A stretch of DNA of 64,000 nt from Jannaschia sp. S6380 (GCF_023015695.1 NZ_JALKAS010000002.1:640501-704500), one strand, 5' to 3'; counted from the stretch's first letter, positions 26,158 through 35,637 are shown. Translations and numbers: made by a program. Notes: generated from the sequence alone by a model not told the origin.

Positions 26158-26601
26158 ATGGCAACAAAAATGAGGGCCCCGCCTCGATCCATCGGCAGGC
26201 TTTTGAACTTCACGACGGGTCGGATGAACGCGCTCTGCGCGCAACTCCTTGACCCACATGACTTGTCGCTGCCGCAATGGGCGATCCTGTCGTGCCTGTG
26301 GCGCGACGGCGCGCTCACCGTCAGTGCACTTTCCGACCTTGTCGGAACAGGATTGCCCGCAACGTCGCGCATACTTGACCGTATGGAAGACCGTGGTCTG
26401 CTGGTTCGGCAGAGACATCAAGCAGACGGCCGCGCCACGCTCGTTACACTGACGGACAAGGGGCGCGGACTGGATCACCTTTCTGACTTTCATGAGAGGA
26501 TAAACGAGGCATTGTTCGCCGGCTTTTCGAAGGATGATCGGGAAAGGGCCTTCGATCTGCTTCGCCGGATGCAATCCAACGCCGAGCACGCCATTACCTG
26601 A
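26158..26601 (+). CDS. MarR-family regulator
   Basis: 147 residues. Winged helix with LPQWAILSCLWRDGALTVSAL, GLPATSRILDRMEDRGLLVR and the wing RQADGRA-type sequence (HQADGRATLVTLTDKG). Dimerises and represses; ligands are usually aromatic or phenolic compounds or oxidants. No conventional ribosome site: the ATG follows GTTTAC of the presumed operator directly. Divergent from the small Rossmann-like gene, the likely regulated target. Confidence 0.87.
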   Translation: MATKMRAPPRSIGRLLNFTTGRMNALCAQLLDPHDLSLPQWAILSCLWRDGALTVSALSDLVGTGLPATSRILDRMEDRGLLVRQRHQADGRATLVTLTDKGRGLDHLSDFHERINEALFAGFSKDDRERAFDLLRRMQSNAEHAIT

Positions 26602-26631
26602 CTGTCGCCTTGGGGACCGTCGGTGGGCTGA

Positions 26632-27138
26632 TCAGGGACGGGACGCCGCGTAGGTGATCTCCATGCAGGGTTCGCCGCGGAAGACGGTGTCCTCTCGTAC
26701 GATCAGATTCATGCCCGCGCGTTCCATCAGCCGGGTCGAGGCGACATTCTCCGCATCCGCGATCCCGATGATCCGGCGGGCGTCCGTTTCGGCCCAGACA
26801 AGCGCCATCACCTCGCAAAGCGCGATCAGCCCCAAACCCTTGCCCTGCGCGGTCGTGGCGAGCGTGATGCCGAATTCCACGTCGTCGCCGCGCGGGCAGA
26901 GACCGATATCGCCGATCAAACGGTCCTCTTGCGCGATGCCGATTTGGCTCCATTCGCCGTCCTCAAACAGCGGCGCGGTGGCGACGGCCGCGAGGAAGGT
27001 GCGGGCCCTGTCGTCATCCATCACCTCCCATGATTGATAGCGCCCGAGTTCCGGCTCGGTGCGATAGGCCTGGAACGCGGACAGGTCGTCCGGCGACAGA
27101 CGCCGAAGGGTGAGGCGGGGATGGCGGCGAAGGATCAT
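26632..27138 (-). CDS. GNAT N-acetyltransferase (RimJ/RimL-like)
   Basis: 168 residues. Starts RHPRLTLRRLSPDDLSAFQAYR, typical of RimJ/L-type GNATs, with the acetyl-CoA loop region TTAQGKGLGLIAL and ENVASTRLMERAGM. Substrate may be a protein N-terminus or small amine. A decayed homologous 3' end lies 1.1 kb away at 25452. Divergent from the next gene over 56 bp. Confidence 0.85.
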   Translation of the reverse strand: MILRRHPRLTLRRLSPDDLSAFQAYRTEPELGRYQSWEVMDDDRARTFLAAVATAPLFEDGEWSQIGIAQEDRLIGDIGLCPRGDDVEFGITLATTAQGKGLGLIALCEVMALVWAETDARRIIGIADAENVASTRLMERAGMNLIVREDTVFRGEPCMEITYAASRP

Positions 27139-27194
27139 GGTTGTGTCTGTCCCCGTCCCGTGGCTGGATCAACCCCATCCCGCAGGAGCGTCCC

Positions 27195-27752
27195 ATGACC
27201 CATAGCCCCGGCATCGGCCACAACTCGCGACAGGATTTCCACGGCTATTCCAGCCGCCTGCATCAATGGCGGAAGGCGCGGGCCGATCTGATTCCCAAGA
27301 CGATGCCCGTCGAGGTGGTCCGCATGCGCGTTCGGCGGGCATCGGCGCTGGGCCTCGACTATCGCACCTATGCCGGCGTGCGGGCGGCGACGGGGCGGGA
27401 CATCGTGGCGCTGTTGTTCTCGTCCAACGCGCTGGGCATGATCCGGCGGGCCGAGATGGACGCGGCCCGTGCGGCCAAGCTGGCGGAGGTCGTCGCCGAA
27501 CGCGGCGTGCTGGTGCATCTTCCGCTGGCGCCCGACGCCCTGCCGCCGCTGGACTGGGCCGCCGAGGCCCCGCCTTTCACCGACAGTTGGGCCGCCATGC
27601 GTGACCGGTTGCGCGATACGTTGGCCGCACGGAACCTGCCGCCGGAAGGTGTGCTGCTGATCGGCGAGACCTCGTACGAGGCGAGTTGGTGCGCCGCTGC
27701 CCGTGCCGCCGGGTACCTGACCGGCGCGCGCTATTTCGGTACGCCTGCATGA
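27195..27752 (+). CDS. Conserved-type unknown protein
   Basis: 185 residues, soluble and arginine-rich at the N-terminus (SRLHQWRKARADLIPKTMPV). No domain recognised with confidence. ATG 27195 follows CAGGAG. The stop overlaps the SDR start as ATGA, so it is cotranscribed and coupled with the SDR enzyme. Confidence 0.7.
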   Translation: MTHSPGIGHNSRQDFHGYSSRLHQWRKARADLIPKTMPVEVVRMRVRRASALGLDYRTYAGVRAATGRDIVALLFSSNALGMIRRAEMDAARAAKLAEVVAERGVLVHLPLAPDALPPLDWAAEAPPFTDSWAAMRDRLRDTLAARNLPPEGVLLIGETSYEASWCAAARAAGYLTGARYFGTPA

Positions 27753-28516
27753 CGCTGGCGCTGATCACGGGCGCGTCGGGCGGTATCGGCCGGGCCCTGG
27801 CCGAGTACCACGCGTCGAAGGGGGGCGACCTGATCGTGACGGCACGCCGCCTGCCCGAGCTGGAGGCGTTGCAAGCGGAGTTGGAGGGCGCGCATGGCGT
27901 CGCCGTCACCCCCGTCGCCTGCGACCTGGGCACGCCCGAGGGGCTGGCCACGCTGCTGGCGGCGACCGAAGGCCGCGAGATCGGCATCCTGATCAACAAC
28001 GCGGGCTTCGGCGGGCGGGGCGAATTCATATCCCGCGACCTGACCGAGGACCTTGCCATGGTCGATCTGAACGTCGTAGCCCCGATGACGCTGTGCCACG
28101 CCATCGCGCCCGGCATGGTCGCGCGGGGCGGCGGGCGGATCCTGAACGTCGGGTCCACCGCCGGCATGATGCCGGGGCCTTTGCAGGCGACCTATTTCGC
28201 CACCAAGGCTTTCATGCAGAGCTTCAGCCTGGCCTTGGACGACGAATTGCGCGCCAAGGGCGTCACCGTGACGGTGCTGGCGCCGGGCTATGTCGCGACG
28301 GATTTCGCCGACCGCGCCGATCTGGACGGTACGCCGCTGACGAAGGGTGCGGGGCGGACGCCGGACACGGTCGCGAAGGTCGGGTACGATGCGATGATGG
28401 CCGGCAAGCTGCACGTGGTGAACGAGCCGATGCTGTCGCTGGCGACGAACTGGGTGATCCCGTTCCTGCCGCGCCGAATGGTCATGAAGATGATCCGTCG
28501 GATGCAGACGAAGTGA
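27749..28516 (+). CDS. Short-chain dehydrogenase/reductase
   Basis: 255 residues, classical SDR. NAD(P) motif TGASGGIG at residues 7-14, NNAG, the active-site serine in NVGSTAG and the YxxxK pair in TYFATKAF. The arginine after the first strand (TARR) suggests NADPH preference. Substrate unknown. Coupled by an ATGA overlap to the unknown 185-residue protein and followed after 63 bp by ribBA. Confidence 0.9.
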   Translation: MTLALITGASGGIGRALAEYHASKGGDLIVTARRLPELEALQAELEGAHGVAVTPVACDLGTPEGLATLLAATEGREIGILINNAGFGGRGEFISRDLTEDLAMVDLNVVAPMTLCHAIAPGMVARGGGRILNVGSTAGMMPGPLQATYFATKAFMQSFSLALDDELRAKGVTVTVLAPGYVATDFADRADLDGTPLTKGAGRTPDTVAKVGYDAMMAGKLHVVNEPMLSLATNWVIPFLPRRMVMKMIRRMQTK

Positions 28517-28579
28517 GGCGCGCGCCACTGGCATGACCGGGCCCGGGGCGCTAGACGGGGGCGCAAAGCGAGGTGCGAC

Positions 28580-29701
28580 ATGGCAGACCCCATCCCCTTC
28601 GAGACGCCCGGTCCGGTGGAACGTGAGAATGCCGAGGTGATCTCGCGCATCGAGGACATCATCGAGGATGCCCGCAACGGCAGGATGTTCATCCTGGTCG
28701 ATCACGAGGATCGGGAGAACGAGGGCGACCTGGTCATTCCCGCGCAGATGGCCACGCCGGACGCGATCAACTTCATGGCGACGCATGGGCGCGGCCTGAT
28801 CTGCCTGACGCTGCCGGGCGAACGGATCGACGCGCTGGGCCTGCCGCTGATGGCGTCGCAGAACTCCAGCCGTCACGAGACCGCGTTCACCGTGTCGATC
28901 GAGGCGCGCGAAGGGGTCAGCACCGGCATCAGCGCGCATGACCGCGCCCGCACCGTCAGCGTGGCCATCGACGCGTCCCGCGGCGCGGCCGACATCGCCA
29001 CGCCGGGGCATGTCTTTCCGCTGCGCGCGCGAGACGGCGGCGTCCTCGTGCGCGCCGGACATACCGAGGCCGCGACCGACATCGCGCGACTGGCCGGGCT
29101 GAACCCCTCGGGCGTGATCTGCGAGATCATGAAGGAGGACGGGTCGATGGCGCGCCTGCCCGACCTGATCGCCTTCGCGCAGCGGCACGGGTTGAAGATC
29201 GGCACGATCAGCGACCTCATCTCCTACCGCCGCCGGCATGACAACCTGGTGAACCAGACCACGTCGCAGCCGGTAACGTCGAAGGTCGGGGGCGACTGGC
29301 TGATGCGGGTCTTCACCGACGAGACGATGGGGGCCGAGCATATCGCGCTGACCAAGGGCGACCTGACGGCGCCGGGCCCGGTGCTGGTGCGGATGCATGC
29401 GATGAACCCGCTGGAGGATGCGCTCGGTATCGGCGAAAGCGATCTGGCGGGCGCGATGGGCGTGATCGCGTCGGAGGGGCGGGGCGTGGTCGTCCTGTTG
29501 CGCGACACCGAGATGAAGCTCGATCCCGGCGGCGTCTCGCCGCAGAAGTTGCGGCAATACGGGCTGGGGGCGCAGATCCTGGCGGCGCTGGGGATCCACG
29601 AGATGGAACTTGTCACCAATTCCGGCACGCCGCGGATCGTCGGGTTGGAGGCATACGGCCTGTCGATCACGGGCACGCGGCCCATTCCGAAGGGGGCCTG
29701 A
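28580..29701 (+). CDS. ribB: 3,4-dihydroxy-2-butanone-4-phosphate synthase with degenerate RibA domain
   Basis: 373 residues. N-terminal RibB domain (about 20-220) is intact: DHEDRENEGDL, ATHGRGLICLTL, GISAHDRARTV, HVFPLRA and GHTEAATD. The C-terminal half (about 230-373) resembles GTP cyclohydrolase II (VLVRMH, EGRGVVVLLRD) but has none of the three zinc cysteines of RibA (CX10CXC) and lacks the segment around them. It should make only dihydroxybutanone phosphate from ribulose 5-phosphate; a separate RibA would be needed elsewhere. Confidence 0.92.
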   Translation: MADPIPFETPGPVERENAEVISRIEDIIEDARNGRMFILVDHEDRENEGDLVIPAQMATPDAINFMATHGRGLICLTLPGERIDALGLPLMASQNSSRHETAFTVSIEAREGVSTGISAHDRARTVSVAIDASRGAADIATPGHVFPLRARDGGVLVRAGHTEAATDIARLAGLNPSGVICEIMKEDGSMARLPDLIAFAQRHGLKIGTISDLISYRRRHDNLVNQTTSQPVTSKVGGDWLMRVFTDETMGAEHIALTKGDLTAPGPVLVRMHAMNPLEDALGIGESDLAGAMGVIASEGRGVVVLLRDTEMKLDPGGVSPQKLRQYGLGAQILAALGIHEMELVTNSGTPRIVGLEAYGLSITGTRPIPKGA

Positions 29702-29702
29702 C

Positions 29703-30248
29703 ATGGCCGGACATTCCGACAATGTGCTTCCGCTGCCGTCATTCGACGGCGACGCACCCCGCGTGCTGATCGTGATCGCACCCTATTACGGCGCGATCTC
29801 GGCGGCGCAGCTGGCCTCGGCGCGCAGCGTGCTGGAACGCGCGGGTGCCGAGCACGAGACGGTGGAAATGCCCGGTTCCCTGGAAATTCCCACGGCCATC
29901 GGCATCGCGCATCGGCAGGCGGAGTTCGACGGCTACGTGGCGCTCGGATGCGTGATCCGGGGGCGGACCTCGCATTACGACGTCGTGGTGGGCGAAAGCG
30001 CGCGGGCCCTCGCGACGCTGGGCCTGGCCGGGGCGTGCATCGGCAACGGCATCATCACGGTCGAGAACATGGAGCAGGCCGAGGAACGCGCGGATGCCGA
30101 CCGCCTGGACACGGCGGGCGGGGCCGCGGCGGCGACGCTGCACCTGATCGCGCTGGGGCGGTCGATGCGGAAGGCCGAGTCCGGCGTCGGGTTCAAGCCC
30201 GGCAGCTTTCGGCACGATGCCGCACGGAAAGGTCCGACGGTCGCTTGA
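29703..30248 (+). CDS. ribH: 6,7-dimethyl-8-ribityllumazine synthase
   Basis: 181 residues. Condenses the RibB product with the ribitylaminopyrimidine; works with RibE. Motifs: VEMPGSLEIP, ALGCVIRGRTSHYDVV (catalytic histidine) and GNGIITVENMEQAEERAD. Begins 1 bp after the ribBA stop. The C-terminal extension after the core (SVGFKPGSF...) is longer than usual. Confidence 0.95.
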   Translation: MAGHSDNVLPLPSFDGDAPRVLIVIAPYYGAISAAQLASARSVLERAGAEHETVEMPGSLEIPTAIGIAHRQAEFDGYVALGCVIRGRTSHYDVVVGESARALATLGLAGACIGNGIITVENMEQAEERADADRLDTAGGAAAATLHLIALGRSMRKAESGVGFKPGSFRHDAARKGPTVA

Positions 30249-30279
30249 CCGCAACCGGCGGCCCCCCTAGGTCGCGCCC

Positions 30280-30762
30280 ATGGCCGAGATGACCCAGGAC
30301 GAGAAACGCCTTCTGAAGCGCCGGATGAAGTCCGCCGCGCGGCTCTATGCCGTTCAGGCACTGTTCCAGATGGAGGCGGTGGGCCAGACCGTCGACAAGG
30401 TGCGCGTCGAGTTCGAGGATCACCGGTTCGGCATGGTGACCGAGGAGGGCGAGTTCTCCGAAGGCGATATCGACGTGTTCCGCGCGCTGCTGGAGGCGGC
30501 GGTGGACAACCAGGTGCAGATCGACCGGATGACCGACCGCGCCCTGGTCGCGAAATGGCCCTTGGGCCGGATCGACCCGACCTTGCGGGCGCTGTTTCGC
30601 GCGGCGGGCGGCGAGTTGATCGCGGCCCGGACACCACCCAAGGTCGTCATCAATGAATTCGTCGAGGTGGCGCGCGCGTTCTTCCCCGACGGCAAGGAAG
30701 CCGGCTTCGTGAACGGCGTGCTGGATCATATGGCGCGCGAGGCCCGGCCCGGCGCGCTCTAG
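30280..30762 (+). CDS. nusB: Transcription antitermination factor NusB
   Basis: 160 residues. All-helical NusB fold: RRMKSAARLYAVQALFQME at the N-terminus and ELIAARTPPKVVINEFVEVAR...FVNGVLDHMARE at the C-terminus. Binds boxA RNA with NusE during rRNA transcription. Follows ribH by 31 bp, the usual ribH-nusB pairing. Ends 4 bp into the convergent RND pump gene. Confidence 0.95.
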   Translation: MAEMTQDEKRLLKRRMKSAARLYAVQALFQMEAVGQTVDKVRVEFEDHRFGMVTEEGEFSEGDIDVFRALLEAAVDNQVQIDRMTDRALVAKWPLGRIDPTLRALFRAAGGELIAARTPPKVVINEFVEVARAFFPDGKEAGFVNGVLDHMAREARPGAL

Positions 30763-33700
30763 GTCGCGCGGCGGCGTCCGATCGCGATTCCGCTTGCGAT
30801 CCACACCGCCAGCAGCAACACCGCCGTCCCACCCAGGAACACCGCGAGACTGGCCGCCATGCCGTCGACCGGCAGCCGCAGGCCCGGCCAGGGCGCCCCG
30901 GTGGCGAGCGCCCAGCCCACCGTCGCAAATCCCCAGACGACGACGCTCGTTCCGGCGATCAGACCGGCCAAGCCCACGCCCCGCCCGCGCGGGCGCAGCG
31001 GCAGGCGGGCCATGCGGCGGAACGCGGTGGCGATCCGTGACAGGTCGTGCCCCATGGCCAGGACCGCGGGCACCAGGATCAGCACCAGCAGCATCCCGAA
31101 GCCCAGACCGTAGCTGAGCGTGATGACCGTAGGGCGCAGGAACTGCGCATCCGTCGACGTTTCGTAGAGGAGGGGGGTCAGGCCCAACACCGTGGTCAGC
31201 GTCGTCAGCAGGATTGGCCGCAGCCGGTCGCAGACCGCGTCGACGATTGCGGGCATCAAGGCGCGGTCCTCGCCGTATTCGTCGACCGTCGTCACCAGCA
31301 CGATGGAATCGTTGATGATGATCCCCGTCATCCCGATCAGGCCCACGACCGAGAACATCGACAGGGGAACGTCCCACCACCAATGCCCCCAAACCGCGCC
31401 GATCAGACCGAAGGGGATCACCGCCATGATCACCCCCGGCCGCGTCCAGGAGGAGAAGATCCAAGCCAGCACCAGGTAGATGCCCAGCAGGCAGGCCAGG
31501 AAGCCGAGCGTCGCGTCGGTCAGGAACGCGCGCTCCTGCTCGGCCAGGCCACCCAGCCTGTAGCCGACCTGATGGATGGCGGCGATCTCGGGCAGGATCC
31601 GGTCCGAGACCTCCGCGCGGATCTCGTTGGCGCGGGCGGCATCGTCCTGCGCGATGTCGCCCGTGACCGAGACGATCTGGACGCCGTTCTGCCGGGCGAT
31701 CGTGGCGAAGCCGGATTGCAGCTGGACCGTCACGATATCTGACAGCGCGACGGTGCCGCCGCCGGGGGCCGACAGGCGCAGCGTGTCCAGGAAGTCCGCG
31801 CGGACCTCGCCGCGCGGCAGCTCCACCCGGATCGCACCGGTGCGGGGCCCTGCGGGGAAGGTCGCCGCCTCGATCCCGTTCAGTCGGTCGCGCAGCGTCC
31901 GGCCCAGCGATCCGACGTCGAAGCCCAGCGCCTCGCCCTGCGGGGTCAGGTTCAGGATCAGCTCGTCCTTGTCGTAGGGCAGGCTGTCCTCGACGCCCGA
32001 CACTTCGGGGATGGGGATTACGGCCGCCTTCAGCGCCCCGGCCGCCGCCTTCAGGGTCGCCGCGTCGTTGCCGAAGAACTCCACCGCCAGGGCGTCGCCT
32101 CCGGGGCCCGAACGCCATCCGCGAAAGCTGATTTCCTCGGTCAGGGGAAGCTGGGTCACGCTGTCCTGCAACGCCGCCACGAATTCGAAACTGGAATAGG
32201 GCCGCAGGTCGGCGTCGATCAACTCGATCGAGATGGCACCCAGCTGGTCGGCGTCCTTGTCATCGGCCGAGGGCAGGGGACGTCCGGTATTGCCGCCGAT
32301 CTCGGCCAGCACATAGGCCAACGGATTGGTCCCGTACTCGTCCTCGTAGCTCACGCCCAGCGCCTCGGTGGCGCGCTGCAACTCGCGCATCTGCGCCAGG
32401 GCATCCGCCCGGGTGGCACCGTCGGCCATGGCGAAATTGCCGGTGACCGACCCGCGTTCGGGCGCGTTGAAGAACCGCCACTGCACGTCCCCCCGCATCA
32501 CCAGCGCGACCTGTGATGCCAGAAGGACGAATGCGACGCCGAGGATCGGATAGCGCAGCCGCAACGCCAGGCCGATGGCTGGCCGGAACAGACGTTCGCG
32601 CACGAGGCGCAGGCCGGCATTCACCTGCCGCGATGGCCAGTCGTACCAATGCGCGCGCGCTGTGTGGCGCAGTGCGCCGGCCATGTGATGCGGCAGGATC
32701 AGGAAGCACTCGACCAGTGAGGCCATCAGCACGACGATAACGGTGAACGGGATGTCGATGATCAGGTCGCCGAACCGCCCGCCGATCGTAACCAGGCCGA
32801 AGAACGCGATCACCGTGGTCAGCGTCGCCGAGAAGACGGGCGTGAACATGCGGCGCGCGGCGTTCTCGGCGGCCACGGCGGGTGCCTCGCCCAGGCGGCG
32901 GGCGCGGAAATCCGCGTGCTCGCCCACGACGATGGCGTCGTCGACCACGATCCCCAACGTGATGATCAACGCAAAGAGCGAGACCATGTTTATCGTGATG
33001 CCTGCCACCCACATCAACGCGATGGCCGAGAAGAGGGCGACCGGAATGCCCGCCGCCACCCAGAAGGCCGTGCGCGCGTTCAGAAACAGAAACAACAGGA
33101 TCAGGACCAGCCCAAGGCCCAGCGCCGCGTTGTCCAGCAACGTCGCGATCCGCCCGGTGATGGCCTCGGTTCGGGTTCGGATCAGCTCGATCGACGTGCC
33201 CTCGGGGGCGTCGGCGATGATTTCGGCGGCCACCGCCTCGACGGTGCGTTGCAGGCCGATCGCATCGCCCTCGGCCGAGCGGTCCACGCGCAGGCTGATC
33301 GCGGGGTCGTCGCCCACGAAATAGGCCCGCTCCCGGTCCACTCCCTCGGCGGTGACGCGCGCGATGTCCCCCACGGTGAGCGCGGCGCCGCTGGCATCGC
33401 GCCGCAGGACGATCGCCTCGATCTCGGCGATGTCGCGGCGGGCCTCGCCGGTGCGCACGCGGGCATTCGCGCCGGTGACGTCCCCGGCCGGATCGGCCTG
33501 CGCCTGCTGCGCAAGGGCGGCCGCGACCTCGGCCATCGTCAGCTCATGCCGCAGCAAGCTCGCGGTCGGGATCTCGACGACCACCTCGGGCGCGGCCACG
33601 CCGCGGATCGTGGTGCGGGTGACGCCGGCGGCGAACAGCCGGGCGACGAACTCGTCGGTGATCCGCGCCAGCTGATCCACGCCCAGCGGGCCGGTCACGA

Positions 33701-34118
33701 TCACGTCCGTCACGCGGTCGCGCCAGCGGCCCTGGCGGATTTCGGGCTCTTCGATGCCGTCGGGCAATCCCGTCACGCCGTCAACGGCGGCCTGCACGTC
33801 GTCCTTGGCGGCCGCGACGTCGATCCCCGGTTCGAACTCCAGCGTGATCGTGGCGCGCCCCTCGCGCGATGTGGCGGAGGTCTCGGTCACGCCATCCACC
33901 GTCAACAGTGCCGGCTCCAGAAGCTGCACGATCCCGCGATCCACGTCCTCGGCCCCGGCGCCGTCCCATGCGACGGTGACGGCGATGTCCTCGACGATGA
34001 TGTCGGGCAGGAACTGCGCGCGCATGTTGGGCAGGCTCAGCAGCCCCGCGGCCAGCATCGCCAGCAGCAGCAGGTTGGCGGCCGTCCGGTGGCGGGTGAA
34101 GTAGCCCAGGATGCCCAT
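30759..34118 (-). CDS. RND-family efflux transporter (AcrB/HAE type)
   Basis: 1119 residues, inner-membrane proton/drug antiporter. Two repeats with porter domains and membrane bundles; TM4 has the proton-relay pair in GIVVDDAIVVGEH. The second half has GLIGMTGIIINDSIVLVTTVDE. About 85 residues beyond the usual end add two more hydrophobic segments (GVGLAGLIAGTSVVVWGFA and SLAVFLGGTAVLLLAVWIA). The ATG directly abuts the adaptor's stop (TGAATG). No outer-membrane factor gene is adjacent. Substrates unknown. Confidence 0.93.
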   Translation of the reverse strand: MGILGYFTRHRTAANLLLLAMLAAGLLSLPNMRAQFLPDIIVEDIAVTVAWDGAGAEDVDRGIVQLLEPALLTVDGVTETSATSREGRATITLEFEPGIDVAAAKDDVQAAVDGVTGLPDGIEEPEIRQGRWRDRVTDVIVTGPLGVDQLARITDEFVARLFAAGVTRTTIRGVAAPEVVVEIPTASLLRHELTMAEVAAALAQQAQADPAGDVTGANARVRTGEARRDIAEIEAIVLRRDASGAALTVGDIARVTAEGVDRERAYFVGDDPAISLRVDRSAEGDAIGLQRTVEAVAAEIIADAPEGTSIELIRTRTEAITGRIATLLDNAALGLGLVLILLFLFLNARTAFWVAAGIPVALFSAIALMWVAGITINMVSLFALIITLGIVVDDAIVVGEHADFRARRLGEAPAVAAENAARRMFTPVFSATLTTVIAFFGLVTIGGRFGDLIIDIPFTVIVVLMASLVECFLILPHHMAGALRHTARAHWYDWPSRQVNAGLRLVRERLFRPAIGLALRLRYPILGVAFVLLASQVALVMRGDVQWRFFNAPERGSVTGNFAMADGATRADALAQMRELQRATEALGVSYEDEYGTNPLAYVLAEIGGNTGRPLPSADDKDADQLGAISIELIDADLRPYSSFEFVAALQDSVTQLPLTEEISFRGWRSGPGGDALAVEFFGNDAATLKAAAGALKAAVIPIPEVSGVEDSLPYDKDELILNLTPQGEALGFDVGSLGRTLRDRLNGIEAATFPAGPRTGAIRVELPRGEVRADFLDTLRLSAPGGGTVALSDIVTVQLQSGFATIARQNGVQIVSVTGDIAQDDAARANEIRAEVSDRILPEIAAIHQVGYRLGGLAEQERAFLTDATLGFLACLLGIYLVLAWIFSSWTRPGVIMAVIPFGLIGAVWGHWWWDVPLSMFSVVGLIGMTGIIINDSIVLVTTVDEYGEDRALMPAIVDAVCDRLRPILLTTLTTVLGLTPLLYETSTDAQFLRPTVITLSYGLGFGMLLVLILVPAVLAMGHDLSRIATAFRRMARLPLRPRGRGVGLAGLIAGTSVVVWGFATVGWALATGAPWPGLRLPVDGMAASLAVFLGGTAVLLLAVWIASGIAIGRRRAT

Positions 34119-35564
34119 TCAGCCGCCCATCCGGGATTCCAGGCGTTCGACCATCGCGGCCGGGACCTCCTCGGCCTCCAGCTGCGTCAGCATCCGGCTC
34201 CGTACCTCGGCGGGGATGCGGGTGTTGCTCTCGACGAAGGCGACAATCCGTGCGCGCCGTTCCGGGTCGAGCGCGACGAGGGCCGGCGCCGGCGCCGCGC
34301 CCGCCCTCAGCGGTCGCACACGGATGCCCGCGCCCAGCGCGGCGGTGCGTTCGGTCACGACCTCCGACCCGGCGATGTCGCCTACAACCAGAACGTCGTC
34401 CCCCTGACGGCGCAGCAGCACGACCGGTGCCTCGCGCAGGCGGTCTTCCGCGTCGAGAACGAGGACGCTGCCTTGCGCCGACAGGGCCGTCGCCGGCAGG
34501 CGCATGGCGGCGGCGATCGCGGGTTCCTCGACCTCGACGCGAACGAAGTCGCCGGGTCGGAAGCCACGCGGATCGTCGAGCATGGCGAAGACCAGCCGCC
34601 CGGTCTGGCCGTCCCCGACCTGCGCGGCCTCGCGCGTGATCGTCCCGCGCGCGGCGATGGCCAGGCCGTCCACATCGAGGATTGCGCGCACCGGGGCGCC
34701 GATCAGCCCATCGCTTTCGTCCAGCAGGCGCGCGTGCTGGGCCGCCGACAGACGGAAGGCCACCTCCAGCGCGGACGGATCGATCAGGGTCGCGATACGT
34801 TCGTTCGCCGCCAGGATGCCGCCCCGCAGAACGGACACGTCGGTCAGCTGGCCGGCAAAGCCTGCCGTCAGCGTTCGGTCATCAAGGTCGCGCCGGGCAT
34901 TGTCGACCGCGATGCGCGCCCGGTCGATGGCCAGCCGCGCGGCATCGACGCGGGTTTCAGCCTGGGCGACGGCGCCGCGCCGCGACAGGATCGTCTGTTC
35001 CGCCGTTGACAGGGCCAGGGCCGCGCCCTCGATCGCGGCGGCGGCGCCGACGCCCCGTTCGGACAGGTCCCTCTGGCGCTGCAGGGCCTGTTCCTGCAGA
35101 TCGCGCTGCGCCTCGGCCCCCGACAACTCCGCACGCGACAGCTCCAGTCCGCGTTCCGCGTCGCGCAGTTCCGCCTCGGCGCCGGCCAGATCGGTGCGCG
35201 CGACCGCCAGCGCCGCCTCCGCCCCCGCGGGGTCCAGCCGCAGCAGGGTCTGTCCCGCCTCGACGCGGCCGCCTTCCTCGAACCCGGGTGCGAGGTCGAC
35301 GATCCGTCCGCCCACCGGCACGCGAAGCTCCAGCACGCGGCGCGCGCGGATCTCGCCGAAGGCGGTCATGACCGGCGTGACCGTCGCGGGCGTGGCCGTC
35401 ACCACGTTGGCCGCCAGCACGCGTTCGCGGACCGGGCCGCCGCCGCCGGAGTCTGCCTGGCGGTCGCGAAGGGCCGACAGGACGATCTGCCCGGCCCAGA
35501 CCAGCAGACCCGCCGTCAGGGCGGCGAGGAACAATCCGACCAGGCTTCGGGAAAGAAAACGCAT
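34119..35564 (-). CDS. RND efflux periplasmic adaptor (HlyD/AcrA type)
   Basis: 481 residues. N-terminal membrane anchor, lipoyl half-motifs (RVLELRVPVGGRIVDLAPGF and the return half TLTAGFAGQLTDVSVLRGG), a long coiled-coil hairpin between about 120 and 220 rich in A/E/R, then a beta-barrel domain. It links the RND pump to an outer-membrane duct. The C-terminal tail (RRARIVAFVESNTRIPAEVRSRML) is an extra helical segment beyond the usual adaptor core. Confidence 0.92.
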   Translation of the reverse strand: MRFLSRSLVGLFLAALTAGLLVWAGQIVLSALRDRQADSGGGGPVRERVLAANVVTATPATVTPVMTAFGEIRARRVLELRVPVGGRIVDLAPGFEEGGRVEAGQTLLRLDPAGAEAALAVARTDLAGAEAELRDAERGLELSRAELSGAEAQRDLQEQALQRQRDLSERGVGAAAAIEGAALALSTAEQTILSRRGAVAQAETRVDAARLAIDRARIAVDNARRDLDDRTLTAGFAGQLTDVSVLRGGILAANERIATLIDPSALEVAFRLSAAQHARLLDESDGLIGAPVRAILDVDGLAIAARGTITREAAQVGDGQTGRLVFAMLDDPRGFRPGDFVRVEVEEPAIAAAMRLPATALSAQGSVLVLDAEDRLREAPVVLLRRQGDDVLVVGDIAGSEVVTERTAALGAGIRVRPLRAGAAPAPALVALDPERRARIVAFVESNTRIPAEVRSRMLTQLEAEEVPAAMVERLESRMGG

Positions 35565-35637
35565 CCGGGCTCCGACGACAGCGACATGCCGATCTTAAGG
35601 GATTGGCACGGTCTGCCAACTCACACGTTCGTCGCAG

